A stretch of DNA of 64,000 nucleotides from Candidatus Gastranaerophilales bacterium. Lineage in GTDB: Bacteria > Cyanobacteriota > Vampirovibrionia > Gastranaerophilales > Gastranaerophilaceae. Under the pieces are notes generated by a model, which did no database searches, had not been told where the DNA came from, and worked only from the letters and a program-made list of their open reading frames with translations. The stretch covers positions 42,681 to 106,680 of the forward strand of contig CALUTJ010000007.1 in the NCBI GenBank assembly GCA_944323685.1, written 5' to 3'. A program made the translations under genes and the position numbers. Below, piece after piece: positions 55,083-63,607 of this stretch (position 1 is its first letter; every line of letters starts with the position of its first letter).

Positions 55083-55343
55083 TTACCCTTTGACGTCAAA
55101 GTCAATGCCTGTAATCTTATCTCTTCTTAATGCGGCGCCGAGATTGTATTGCATAAGATTGTATTTTTCAATCTCATTTGCAACATTGCCGTTAAAAACT
55201 TGTTGATTGGAATCTATAAAATTAAACAACGGTTCCCATAAACCGCTAACCGTGCCTTCCGCAGTCTTTTCAACCTGTTTTATTGTTTTAACCGGAACTT
55301 TAATGTTCATTCCGAACGGTTGTTTAAAAAAGTTTTCTGACAT
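55083..55343 (-). CDS. Small protein of unknown function
   Basis: An 86-aa protein starting MSENFFKQPFGMNIKVPVKT, with a helical C-terminal half (VANEIEKYNLMQYNLGAALR) and the end ITGIDFDVKG. The second ATG (55343) has GGGG at a good distance; a start at 55349 adds MQ. No family is recognised. An inverted repeat (CTGTAAT, two bases, ATTACAG, 55355-55370) sits just before the start and could control expression. Confidence 0.55.
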   Translation of the reverse strand: MSENFFKQPFGMNIKVPVKTIKQVEKTAEGTVSGLWEPLFNFIDSNQQVFNGNVANEIEKYNLMQYNLGAALRRDKITGIDFDVKG

Positions 55344-55354
55344 TTGCATTACCC

Positions 55355-55370
55355 CTGTAATTGATTACAG
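55355..55370. promoter_or_regulatory. Palindromic operator-like site upstream of the gene at 55083
   Basis: CTGTAAT and ATTACAG are separated by TG. The site is close to the start codon on the minus strand. Function is inferred from symmetry. Confidence 0.3.
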
Positions 55371-55710
55371 TATTTATATCGACAAACACACTACTAAACT
55401 TTAATGATTTTGTGTTAATTGTAAAGGATTGTTTACAATTGAAATGTTAATTTTTGTAAAATTGAATTTAAAAAATTATTTGATATAAACAAAATGAAAA
55501 TTTTGATAAAAAAACATATTAATTAGAAAATATTTGTATTATTAAATAAAAAACCATTGTTTTAAAACGAGGTTCACGTTTTTTTACATTTATTACTAGC
55601 AAATTATTTTTTCACGTGATTTGTATTTATATCAAGTCTTTCATATCATATATAGGTACATCTCACCTAATTTTAATCAGATATAAAAGACACTAGTTAG
55701 ACTAACAGTT
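55371..55710. other. AT-rich intergenic region with a 9-bp inverted repeat
   Basis: No ORF here is supported. AATTGTAAA (55417-55425) and TTTACAATT (55432-55440) form a perfect 9-bp inverted repeat with a six-base centre. The rest is very A/T-rich, with no ribosome site before the ATG at 55711. The promoters of the divergent genes probably lie here. Confidence 0.45.
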
Positions 55711-57345
55711 ATGATTACACATATTCAACCCACAGAAGTTTACAGAAGAAATAATAATATTCGTGAAACAAATAAAAATGCCGGAAGTCAGCAATCATTT
55801 AAAGGTATACCTCCGGAAATTATAAATGTTTCCATTATTGACCTCGCGACAGCTATTTTGCCGCGTACTTGGGTTGATGCCAAAACAAACGGTTTTGCGG
55901 CCGCAGAAACTTTCAGACGTGAGTCTTCGGGGCTTATTGTAAACTGCTTAATTCCGGGCTTTATTGTTTACGGTGTTGCAAAACTGCTTGAACTTGTTAA
56001 CCCTAAAGACAAAGGTATGGCTTCAAAATGGGCAAACGAAGATGCCATCACAACTTTAAACAAACATTTTGTTGAAGCCAAAGGCGGTTCAAGAAGCTTC
56101 ACCAACAAGCTTTTAAATGATATAAGCGTGTTAAACGGCAGTGAATGGAAACCGCTAAAAGGTATAAATCTTGAAAATGAACGTATGGAATTTGCCAGAA
56201 CAATGGCAAATAAACTTGCGACTAAGAAAGAAAAGGCAGCTGCCGTATCTAACTTAGAGAAAAAAGTACTGGAAAAGACTGGCGCATCGAAACATATCAA
56301 AATTGCAGGCAAGATATACCACGCTGATTTGCATACGCTGTTGCGTGATGCAATGGACGTTGGTCAGGACTTTTTGGAACATAAACGCAATGCAATAAAA
56401 GAAGTTGCAAAAGATTTTAAATCCGCTAAACTTTCAGGCTCCCGTTCTCAAGCTGTTGCAAAAGCCGTACAAAAAGAGCTTTTCGGATATTTCAAAGAAT
56501 CCAAAAAATTCATCAACAAAAAAAGTTTTCTCGGACTGGCTATTGTTATTCCGCTTGCGGCTTCAATGCAGTCTATAAACAGGTGGATTACAAGAAAAAC
56601 TTCCGGTCAGGAAGGTGCTCCAATATACAAAGATTTTGGCACTCAGAAAAAGAAAAGACAAATGGAGCCGAAGGAGAAAACTTCTTTCTGGCTGCAAAAA
56701 ATAGGTGCTGCCGCTTTGATGGCAGGTGTAGCTTATGCCTCGTTAAAAGACAAATCGAGCCTGTCAAACATTTTAAAAGGCTTGCAGTTTACAAAAAATA
56801 TGCCGACTATGGATCAGTGCAGATGGATTGCAACCTCTACTTTTGCCAGCCGTATGCTTGCTTCCGAAGACAAAAACGAGCTGCATGAAGTTACTTGGCG
56901 TGATATTGCAACCTTCTGTAGTTTATATTTCTTAGGCGATTATGTTGCAAAAGGTGTCGGATATCTTATTCAAAATGTTACAAAAATTCCGCTTTTGAAC
57001 TATACTAAAAATGCTCCGAAAAAATCTAATAATGCTATCGTTGATTTCGGTAACAAACTTGCTCACTGGGCGGGCGGAACTGAGCTTAAAACCTTCTCGG
57101 AAGCCGCAAAAGTATCTAAACAGGCAAAAGGCCTCAGATATGTTTGCGAAGGTGCTTCTCTCGGGTTCTCAATGCTTATACTCGGCATGTTAGTACCGTG
57201 GTACGTAAGAAAACAGACGGAAAGAAAAGTCCGGCAAGAAATGTCTGAAAGATACAACAGTTTCCATACCTATCCGTCATTAAATTCAACTAGCAACAAA
57301 AAAACTTTTCAGGCGTTTGGTATGATGTTGGACAAAGAAAAATAA
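55711..57345 (+). CDS. Clade-specific membrane protein, paralogue 1 of a tandem pair
   Basis: A 544-aa protein. After a polar leader with QSFKGIP (SFKG, residues 29-32), it has segments DLATAILPRTWVDAKTNGFA and ETFRRESSGLIVNCLIPGFI, a soluble helical region (about 90-260), then membrane segments (FLGLAIVIPLAASMQSINRW; FWLQKIGAAALMAGVAYASL; SLGFSMLILGMLVPWYV) and an end motif KKTFQAFGMML. The same blocks recur in the next gene: PRTxVD, RESSG, INRxxTxKxxG, SRxxAxxDKNE and KTFxAF. No known family is recognised. Confidence 0.7.
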   Translation: MITHIQPTEVYRRNNNIRETNKNAGSQQSFKGIPPEIINVSIIDLATAILPRTWVDAKTNGFAAAETFRRESSGLIVNCLIPGFIVYGVAKLLELVNPKDKGMASKWANEDAITTLNKHFVEAKGGSRSFTNKLLNDISVLNGSEWKPLKGINLENERMEFARTMANKLATKKEKAAAVSNLEKKVLEKTGASKHIKIAGKIYHADLHTLLRDAMDVGQDFLEHKRNAIKEVAKDFKSAKLSGSRSQAVAKAVQKELFGYFKESKKFINKKSFLGLAIVIPLAASMQSINRWITRKTSGQEGAPIYKDFGTQKKKRQMEPKEKTSFWLQKIGAAALMAGVAYASLKDKSSLSNILKGLQFTKNMPTMDQCRWIATSTFASRMLASEDKNELHEVTWRDIATFCSLYFLGDYVAKGVGYLIQNVTKIPLLNYTKNAPKKSNNAIVDFGNKLAHWAGGTELKTFSEAAKVSKQAKGLRYVCEGASLGFSMLILGMLVPWYVRKQTERKVRQEMSERYNSFHTYPSLNSTSNKKTFQAFGMMLDKEK

Positions 57346-57361
57346 ATAAACAGGATTATAT

Positions 57362-59113
57362 ATGCTATCGCAAATTACACAAACTCAACAACCGAAAACA
57401 TTAAAATATTCAACCCCCTTAAAAAATGACAAAAACAATAATCCGAGTTTTAAAAGCCTCGGCGCAATGGGGACGCAGGCTCTTAATTTTCTTAATACAA
57501 GTCCTGCCATAGGCGCCTGTTTTGTAGACTTTTTCTCAATGGTTATGCCCAGAACCCTTGTTGACTTCGGGCGTTCAAAAGATGCAGGCATGGAAACAGG
57601 CTTCAGAGAATCATCCGGAACTGTAAACCATGCTCTCGCAGGTATTGTCGGACTCGGCGCCGGTTATGCTGTATCAGCTGCGTTTAATAAGGCCAACGGT
57701 GTTAAAGCCCACCTTATGTTTATGGATTCTAACGCAATAGATACTTTTAAAGAATTTGTTAATATTAGCGCAGACAAAACAAACGGCTACGATGCTAAAA
57801 AATACTGGGAAACTTTCTTTAGAAGTGTAGAAGGTTTTAATACAACAAACGGTGAACAAGCCTGGAAAAAGCTTTCTGATGAAACTGTCCAAAAAGCTAC
57901 GCAAATAATGGTTGAAGAAGGTGCTAAAAAATATAAAGTTCCCGATTCAACAATGGCAAAGATTTCAGAACTTATTACCGGTGAAACCGGCGCAGGTTCA
58001 ACCTTCCGTGTCGTGCTTAAAGACAATGCCGATGCTATAGAAGCACCTATAAAGGATTTGACAGGCAATGCTAACTCTATGCTTAAAGCTGTTATAGACA
58101 AAGCAAAGAATGACAAAACCGCAATAGTTGAAGACCTTGAAAAATTCCTTAAAGGAATTAAAAACAAAAAAGCTGCTACTGTTGCTGCCGGTCTTGCATT
58201 TCCTGTTGCTGTCGGTATGTCTGCTCAGCCTATCAACAGATACCTTACCAAAAAACGTACGGGTTCAGACGGATTTGTCGGAGTTGAAGGCAGAGAGCCG
58301 GATCATTCTTTGGGCTTTAAGATTGCAAAACTCGTTCTCGGTGTGGGTATGGGGTCTGCAATGATTGCGACAATCCTTAAAAAGCCGTCAGAACTTTATA
58401 CAAACCTGCCTAAGGCCGCAAAAGAACTTGTTTCTAATCTTCAATACAAAGGCATGGTGCCGACAATAAATCAATTCAAGTTTATATACGGTATGACTAT
58501 TATGAGCCGTATCTTTGCCGCACGTGACAAAAACGAAGCAAGAGAATCCGCAATTAAAGACTCTTTAGGCTTTGCAAACTGGCTGATTTTAGGCGGCTTT
58601 GTTTCTAAATTGGCATCTAAAGCCTTTAACAAAGGCATAATCAACTATGATGAAGCTAAATACGGTAAAGGAATCTGGAAGTTTATACAACACTCCGTTG
58701 AAAAAACTCACGAAGAAATCTTGTTCCCTGCCCTCAAAAAACTGGGCATAAATACAATAGGTGAAAACGGTAAAGCAATTCCGTTCAGAAAACTTATTAC
58801 AACACTTAAAGCAGCAGCAAAACAAGAAGGTGCTTCACCCGAGGTACAAAAACTTGTCAAAGAAACTTTGTCTAAGCTTAAGTATAAAAACGCTGCACAA
58901 ATGCTCGGATATATTTATTCCGGTGTGGTGCTCGGTGTAGGTATTCCAAAACTCAATATTGCAATTACAAAATATTGTGAAAACAAAAAAACTGCCAAAA
59001 AACCGCAAACACCACAGCAAACACTTGCTGCTGACAAAATGAAGCTCAACAGTGAATTTGTACCGAATAACGCAAATACAAAAACCTTCGGTGCTTTTTA
59101 TAACGCAATGTAA
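57362..59113 (+). CDS. Clade-specific membrane protein, paralogue 2 of a tandem pair
   Basis: A 583-aa protein, 16 bases downstream of its paralogue, with AGGA seven bases before the ATG. Leader with PSFKSLG (SFKS at residues 29-32, the same place as in paralogue 1). Blocks: VDFFSMVMPRTLVDFGRSKD, FRESSGTVNHALAGIVGLGA, FPVAVGMSAQPINRYLTKKR, IYGMTIMSRIFAARDKNEAR, NANTKTFGAFYNAM. Several hydrophobic segments are present, plus a Lys/Glu-rich soluble part at about 120-260. Identity between paralogues is low but ordered, so the duplication is old. Confidence 0.7.
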   Translation: MLSQITQTQQPKTLKYSTPLKNDKNNNPSFKSLGAMGTQALNFLNTSPAIGACFVDFFSMVMPRTLVDFGRSKDAGMETGFRESSGTVNHALAGIVGLGAGYAVSAAFNKANGVKAHLMFMDSNAIDTFKEFVNISADKTNGYDAKKYWETFFRSVEGFNTTNGEQAWKKLSDETVQKATQIMVEEGAKKYKVPDSTMAKISELITGETGAGSTFRVVLKDNADAIEAPIKDLTGNANSMLKAVIDKAKNDKTAIVEDLEKFLKGIKNKKAATVAAGLAFPVAVGMSAQPINRYLTKKRTGSDGFVGVEGREPDHSLGFKIAKLVLGVGMGSAMIATILKKPSELYTNLPKAAKELVSNLQYKGMVPTINQFKFIYGMTIMSRIFAARDKNEARESAIKDSLGFANWLILGGFVSKLASKAFNKGIINYDEAKYGKGIWKFIQHSVEKTHEEILFPALKKLGINTIGENGKAIPFRKLITTLKAAAKQEGASPEVQKLVKETLSKLKYKNAAQMLGYIYSGVVLGVGIPKLNIAITKYCENKKTAKKPQTPQQTLAADKMKLNSEFVPNNANTKTFGAFYNAM

Positions 59114-59119
59114 AAGCTG

Positions 59120-59563
59120 CTAAACTTTTTTGAATAAATTAAATAATTTTTTAATGATATTTGCACCATATGTTGCATTGCGTGCAGATTTGCTTTGAAA
59201 AGTTTGTTGTTCTATGCCGTTTTCAACATTATATTTTGCTATTTTTCCGTAAAGTTTGCCGATTGCATTTTGTGCGGATTTAAAAATACTTTCAGACAAA
59301 GTATCTTTAGGCGTATCTTTTGAAAGTATTATACAATCTGAAGCGTAGAACAATTTTCCGTCAACTTTTTTAGATGACAATGTGTTGTAGACATTGTCAG
59401 AAGGCAGGTATTTGTTGTTTTGGCAGGCGCTTGTGTGTATATAATCAACTTTGGAAATGTTAGCCAATTCGTTTAATTCTTTTTCGTTGTTTATCTGTCC
59501 GATGAGGTTTTTGTCGGCAAGCCATTGTGATTTGAACGAAATATTCTTTTCCGATATGCGCAT
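59120..59563 (-). CDS. Small protein with SFKS leader, unknown function
   Basis: A 147-aa protein that begins MRISEKNISFKSQWLADKN; the SFKS motif is at residues 9-12. The rest is mixed, with KVDYIHTSACQNNKYLPSDN, FYASDCIILSKDTPKD and a basic C-terminal helix (NIIKKLFNLFKKV). AAAGGA is a good ribosome site. It is convergent with the membrane-protein pair, six bases apart. No family is recognised. Confidence 0.6.
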   Translation of the reverse strand: MRISEKNISFKSQWLADKNLIGQINNEKELNELANISKVDYIHTSACQNNKYLPSDNVYNTLSSKKVDGKLFYASDCIILSKDTPKDTLSESIFKSAQNAIGKLYGKIAKYNVENGIEQQTFQSKSARNATYGANIIKKLFNLFKKV

Positions 59564-59704
59564 TATAAATCCTTTCTGAGTTTATATTATTAAAAATTCA
59601 AATATAAATCCAACCGCATAAATAATAGTGACCGTGCCTTTTAATATTAACAAGTCTTGTCAGGACATGTGTGAAGAAATGTAAAGAAATTTTTTAATAA
59701 TTCC

Positions 59705-59732
59705 TAAAGAAAAATAAACAATCAGCCGATAG
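59705..59732 (+). promoter_or_regulatory. Sigma-28-like promoter of the acidic protein gene at 59770
   Basis: TAAA (59705-59708), 16 bases, then GCCGATAG (59725-59732), one base from the FliA -10 consensus. TGTGAAG/TGTAAAG repeats spaced by 10 bases lie at 59670 and 59680, as in the paralogue's promoter. Confidence 0.55.
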
Positions 59733-59769
59733 TTATTTTGTGGTTACAAAAAAGGAAAGGTTGGTAGAA

Positions 59770-60498
59770 ATGGTTAATGGAATTACAGGAGTTGGTACAG
59801 GTGTTAGTATTGAAGACATTAAAGCTATTGTTACAGAAACAGTAGAAGAAGTTCTGGAATCTCAAGCAGCAGCTAAAACAGAAACAGTCGAAACAGCGGA
59901 AGCGGATGAAGAATCCGGATTGATTGAAGAAGAAACCACTCAGGCAGAAACTAAAGAAGATAACTCTCTGCAAGGGTTTGCCGGTTTGCTGAGTGCAATG
60001 GCAACAATGATGACGACTATGATGCAGACAATGATGCAAATGTTGGGCGTTAAAACAGAAACTGATTCTAATGTACAAACAGGAGCAGAAGATCAAAATA
60101 CCCAAACAGATGATTTACCGGGGTATGATTCTGCGGATATATTAACAGATGCAGGACTGGCAAAGGCTTATGCAACAGACGAAAAACGTAAGGTTGAAAG
60201 CACTAATAATTCTGAAGCAAACAGAAGAAAAGAACTTGAAGTGCAAATGGAAGCTGACTTAGCTTCAATAGAAAAAGCTTTGGTTGCAGAGTTTGGTGAT
60301 GAAATGACAGATGAAATACAAACTTATATTAATAAAGCCCGAATGGCTGTTCTGGCTGATTCTGACTTGATTACGACATCATCTCAAAGACATGGCTTCT
60401 TAAATATGCACAAGAAAACCCTTGGTGAATATTCAGTTAAAGAAGTAGCAGATGCATTCTTTGCAGAATTTAATAAAATGTATACACAAAAAGACTAA
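59770..60498 (+). CDS. Acidic clade-specific protein, paralogue of the one at 42869
   Basis: A 242-aa protein. It starts MVNGITGVGTGVSIEDIKAI, has ADEESGLIEEETTQ near residue 55, then a Met-rich hydrophobic stretch (LLSAMATMMTTMMQTMMQML) and a charged helical C-terminal half (ANRRKELEVQMEADLASIEK). The N-terminal 65 residues match the paralogue well; the C-terminal parts differ. The ATG at 59770 is preferred over a frame start at 59740, given AAAGGAAAGG upstream and the match of MV(D/N)G. Sigma-28-like promoter, terminator right after. Function unknown. Confidence 0.7.
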   Translation: MVNGITGVGTGVSIEDIKAIVTETVEEVLESQAAAKTETVETAEADEESGLIEEETTQAETKEDNSLQGFAGLLSAMATMMTTMMQTMMQMLGVKTETDSNVQTGAEDQNTQTDDLPGYDSADILTDAGLAKAYATDEKRKVESTNNSEANRRKELEVQMEADLASIEKALVAEFGDEMTDEIQTYINKARMAVLADSDLITTSSQRHGFLNMHKKTLGEYSVKEVADAFFAEFNKMYTQKD

Positions 60499-60511
60499 GT
60501 ATCAAAAACAG

Positions 60512-60548
60512 AAAAACGGGTCGGCCAATTTTATCCGACCCGTTTTTT
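60512..60548 (+). terminator. Rho-independent terminator after the acidic protein gene
   Basis: AAAAACGGGTCGG and CCGACCCGTTTTT form a perfect 13-bp stem with a T-run. Confidence 0.9.
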
Positions 60549-60789
60549 GTATGTGATTTTGTAACACAGAGCTAAGTGCTAGTAAATCCAAGACAACTCG
60601 TTTCAGAATCTTACCGGCTGGGTGTGGAATTACTAGGCTAGTAATGTGTATTGTCGACCCTCACCTGCATCCGAAATTCGCTTACGCTCATACGGCTGCT
60701 TTCCTCTCCCGCCGGAGAGGAAGGATTTTTTCGTCATTCTGAGGCGTTAGCAACGTAGGTTGGCTTTTAGCCCAACACTACATAATTCT
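60549..60789. other. Intergenic repeat-like region next to the autotransporter gene
   Basis: There is no supported ORF in these 240 bases, and the GC content is higher than the surroundings. It holds a hairpin CCTCTCC-CGCC-GGAGAGG (60703-60720) followed by a T-run, ACTAG-type repeats near 60580-60635, and a REP-like palindrome at the end. It looks like an assembly of small dispersed repeats. Confidence 0.5.
60755..60778 (+). repeat. REP-like palindrome, GTAG type (copy 1)
   Basis: GTAG followed by GTTGGCT, TTT, AGCCCAAC: a short stem with one bulged base. It lies 11 bases beyond the 3-prime end of the autotransporter gene and is inverted relative to the two copies at its 5-prime side. Confidence 0.65.
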
Positions 60790-63537
60790 TTATTCTCTGC
60801 CGATTTTCCAGCGAAGACCTGCGGATAATGACACACCATTACGTCCGCCGTTGTGTATCATCGCCTGACCAAAGGCTAAGAATTTATCGTTTACCCGCTT
60901 TTGTAAACCCACACCGTACTGTACGTATGGTTTTATTGACATTTCGGGTAAACGTACACTATCTGCTGTTACCTTGGATTCATCAAGCAAATTCCATACC
61001 ATGCTTACACCGATGTATGGCTGCCAGCCGTTTTTTGTGTTACCGATTAACTTGATTCCGGGGGCAAGCTGTATTGCGTGCATAGGGTCTGATTCTATTC
61101 TTACGCCGGCACCGTTTGTGTAATCAAATGTATTAACAAATGTATAAGATATCAACATACTCGGCTGCAATATCATACCGCCGTCAAAGAACTCAAAGTT
61201 ATATCCTGTTTTGTTACCTAAGCCGGCTAAAAGCATCGTATAGTTTTCACTACCATACATTGTAGATGCATCGCCTGCACTTGCACCAACAGAAAGCGTT
61301 GTTGCGTTAAAGAAGTTGCCTTTGTAGAAGGTTGCTGTTCCGCCTAACAAACCGCCGTTTTGATAAGCGTCAACTCCGCTATAACGCTGGCTTGCTCCGT
61401 TGTAACCGATATAGCCTGTTAAGACTCTTTCAAAGCCGTTGCCGACAGAGGTTAAAGGACTATCGTAACCGACTAAAGTACCATAATTGATATTAGAAAC
61501 TTTAGGACCGTTTTTTAAAGGTACATTTTCAAAACTTGCATAAGGTTTAACCCAGAAGCCTGCGCTTTCTTCTTTAAGCAGAAGAGGAGAATAAGTTCCC
61601 ACATCTGTTGCATCACCTGTTGGAGATAAAGCGTATTTGCCTTGATTTATGATAGCTACACGTTCAAGATACGGAATGTTCATGAATGTATCGACATGCT
61701 GGAATGCGTAGTTAAATGTTTGAAGTTGTGTAGTATAAGCACCTGCCTGAGTTGCAACGGGTGAAGCTAAAACTGAGGGGTTGAAGGCATCACTTGCATT
61801 GCCGCCAGCTCCTGAGCCGCCACGACTAAATGTGAAGAATCCGTCATCTGGATTATAGGAAACATCATATTTCCAGATAGGAGAATAAGCAATTGGCGTT
61901 GCACCAGTATATGATACGCTACCTGCAATTTGCTCATCAGCAAATTGAATGCTTGTAGTGTCTTTTGTTGCATCAGAAAGAAGATTCAAGCCTTGAACAT
62001 TGATTTTGCCTGTTGAATCTCCGTATTCATCAGCTGTAATGCGACCCATGGATTCGTTTGCAAGGTCTACATCAACCGAGGCAAGGTTAATGCTGCCTGC
62101 GTTAGAGAATTTTTCAAAGTTAATTGTTTGATTTGCTAAATGATTGATGTTTAAGACACCCGAGTTAACAGCAAGTGAACGCGATTGCGAGAGATGTGTG
62201 CCTTCGTTAACGTAGACATTTGTGTTGTCAACGGAGATATTAGAATTAATTATCTCGTTATTGAGGTAAATTGCGCCTGAGCTGTCGCCGTCAAGGGCAA
62301 GGTTATATGCATTTGTGCGGTCAATTTCATATTTGCCGGTTTCATCGTTTTCAACGGATTTACCGCCGTCTATCTGGTCATCAAAGATAATGACACCGTT
62401 GTTTTGGGCTTGCAGTTTTATTGTCGGGGAAGAATATTCTTCTGTTTCAACAAATATAGCGTTATTTATTTTGCCTCGATAATCTTCTGTATAGTTGCCT
62501 GAAAAATAGTTTGTCTGATTATCAGCTATAAAGTTCATGTCATATCTGGTATAAACAGCACCGCCCAAAGCTAATTGTAAATCGGATTCTGTTTTTGCAT
62601 AGTTGCCGATAAAATCACCGGTTATGTCCGCAATAGGTGCACCATTATATATAGCACCACCAGAGGCTTTTTGACCTGAAACCCAGTTGGCATTGAAGTT
62701 GGCTGTAATATCATTAATAGATGCACTACCACTTGTACCATAACAATTATAAATAGCTCCTCCTGATACTGTAGCAAAATTACCTATAAAATTTCCTTTT
62801 ATATTAGCGATTTGGCCTTCACTATAAATTGCACCACCACTTGTTTTGGAATAATTCCCAATAAAATCTGCCGTTATATTTTCGATTCGTGCCGACATAT
62901 AATTAAAAATAGCCCCACTGCCAGAATTTCCTATGAAATTTCCTGTAATATCTTTTATTCTTCCCCAACTACCGTTATAAATAGATGATTCACTATGGTT
63001 TATTATCTGATTACCAATAAAATCACCTGTAATGTTTCCAATACCAGCATATATATTATTATTAATTCCATTGGCGGAGTGAATGAAATCTTTATTTATA
63101 TCTTCGCCCTCAATAATTTCAAAATTATCATCAGCTACACGTGAGGGGTCAGCCCAATAAATGATATCTGCTTCATTAGCAGCTGCTTGTTCAAGTGTTG
63201 TGCCTGTCGACGTGTTTGACCATTTGAAGTAATAAGGCACTGCTCCCTGCGCATCTTTGTGACCATATTCGATGCGGTTTGTTTTCGGCATTGAATTGCC
63301 AGTCTGTAATGTTGATTCTGTTGCCATTGCAGATTGTGTAATAAAAAACGACATTGCAAAGGTCAAGGCGGCTGTTTGTGCCAATTTTGTGATGTTGGGC
63401 AGGTATGCCCAACCTACATTGTTGGTTTGCGATGATTGTGTGTGTTCAGAATCTGACCGATTCTGTGTGTAATCGCAAGGCTGGTAAGAATGTTTAAGAA
63501 TGTTAGTTTTTTTATTTTTGCGGAAAATCTTTTTCAT
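60790..63537 (-). CDS. Autotransporter (type V secretion) with repeat-rich passenger
   Basis: A 915-aa protein. A long leader (residues 1-72) ends in a hydrophobic signal core and AMA cleavage before TESTL. The passenger (about 73-580) contains repeats built on ITGDFIGN/IKGNFIGN with GGAIYN-type turns, as in a right-handed beta helix. The last 270 residues are an autotransporter beta-barrel domain (begins around GFWVKPYASF, ends SLSAGLRWKIGRE). AAAGGA lies nine bases before the ATG. Residues 41-48 (VGWAYLPN) are encoded by a REP palindrome. Probable surface adhesin; the ligand is unknown. Confidence 0.9.
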   Translation of the reverse strand: MKKIFRKNKKTNILKHSYQPCDYTQNRSDSEHTQSSQTNNVGWAYLPNITKLAQTAALTFAMSFFITQSAMATESTLQTGNSMPKTNRIEYGHKDAQGAVPYYFKWSNTSTGTTLEQAAANEADIIYWADPSRVADDNFEIIEGEDINKDFIHSANGINNNIYAGIGNITGDFIGNQIINHSESSIYNGSWGRIKDITGNFIGNSGSGAIFNYMSARIENITADFIGNYSKTSGGAIYSEGQIANIKGNFIGNFATVSGGAIYNCYGTSGSASINDITANFNANWVSGQKASGGAIYNGAPIADITGDFIGNYAKTESDLQLALGGAVYTRYDMNFIADNQTNYFSGNYTEDYRGKINNAIFVETEEYSSPTIKLQAQNNGVIIFDDQIDGGKSVENDETGKYEIDRTNAYNLALDGDSSGAIYLNNEIINSNISVDNTNVYVNEGTHLSQSRSLAVNSGVLNINHLANQTINFEKFSNAGSINLASVDVDLANESMGRITADEYGDSTGKINVQGLNLLSDATKDTTSIQFADEQIAGSVSYTGATPIAYSPIWKYDVSYNPDDGFFTFSRGGSGAGGNASDAFNPSVLASPVATQAGAYTTQLQTFNYAFQHVDTFMNIPYLERVAIINQGKYALSPTGDATDVGTYSPLLLKEESAGFWVKPYASFENVPLKNGPKVSNINYGTLVGYDSPLTSVGNGFERVLTGYIGYNGASQRYSGVDAYQNGGLLGGTATFYKGNFFNATTLSVGASAGDASTMYGSENYTMLLAGLGNKTGYNFEFFDGGMILQPSMLISYTFVNTFDYTNGAGVRIESDPMHAIQLAPGIKLIGNTKNGWQPYIGVSMVWNLLDESKVTADSVRLPEMSIKPYVQYGVGLQKRVNDKFLAFGQAMIHNGGRNGVSLSAGLRWKIGRE
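63394..63417 (-). repeat. REP-like palindrome inside the autotransporter gene (copy 2)
   Basis: Minus strand: GTAG followed by GTTGGGCA, four bases, and TGCCCAAC overlap to make a 24-base unit. It covers codons 41-48 exactly, adding eight residues without a frameshift. Confidence 0.8.
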
Positions 63538-63583
63538 CTTTTTATGTCCTTTATGTAATAACTAATTCTTTTTTATTTTTTGT

Positions 63584-63607
63584 GTTGGGCACGTATGCCC
63601 AACCTAC
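63584..63607 (-). repeat. REP-like palindrome upstream of the autotransporter (copy 3)
   Basis: Same 24-base unit as copy 2 with one changed base in the loop, same orientation, 190 bases away. It lies about 50 bases before the start codon and may affect transcription or mRNA stability. Confidence 0.8.
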
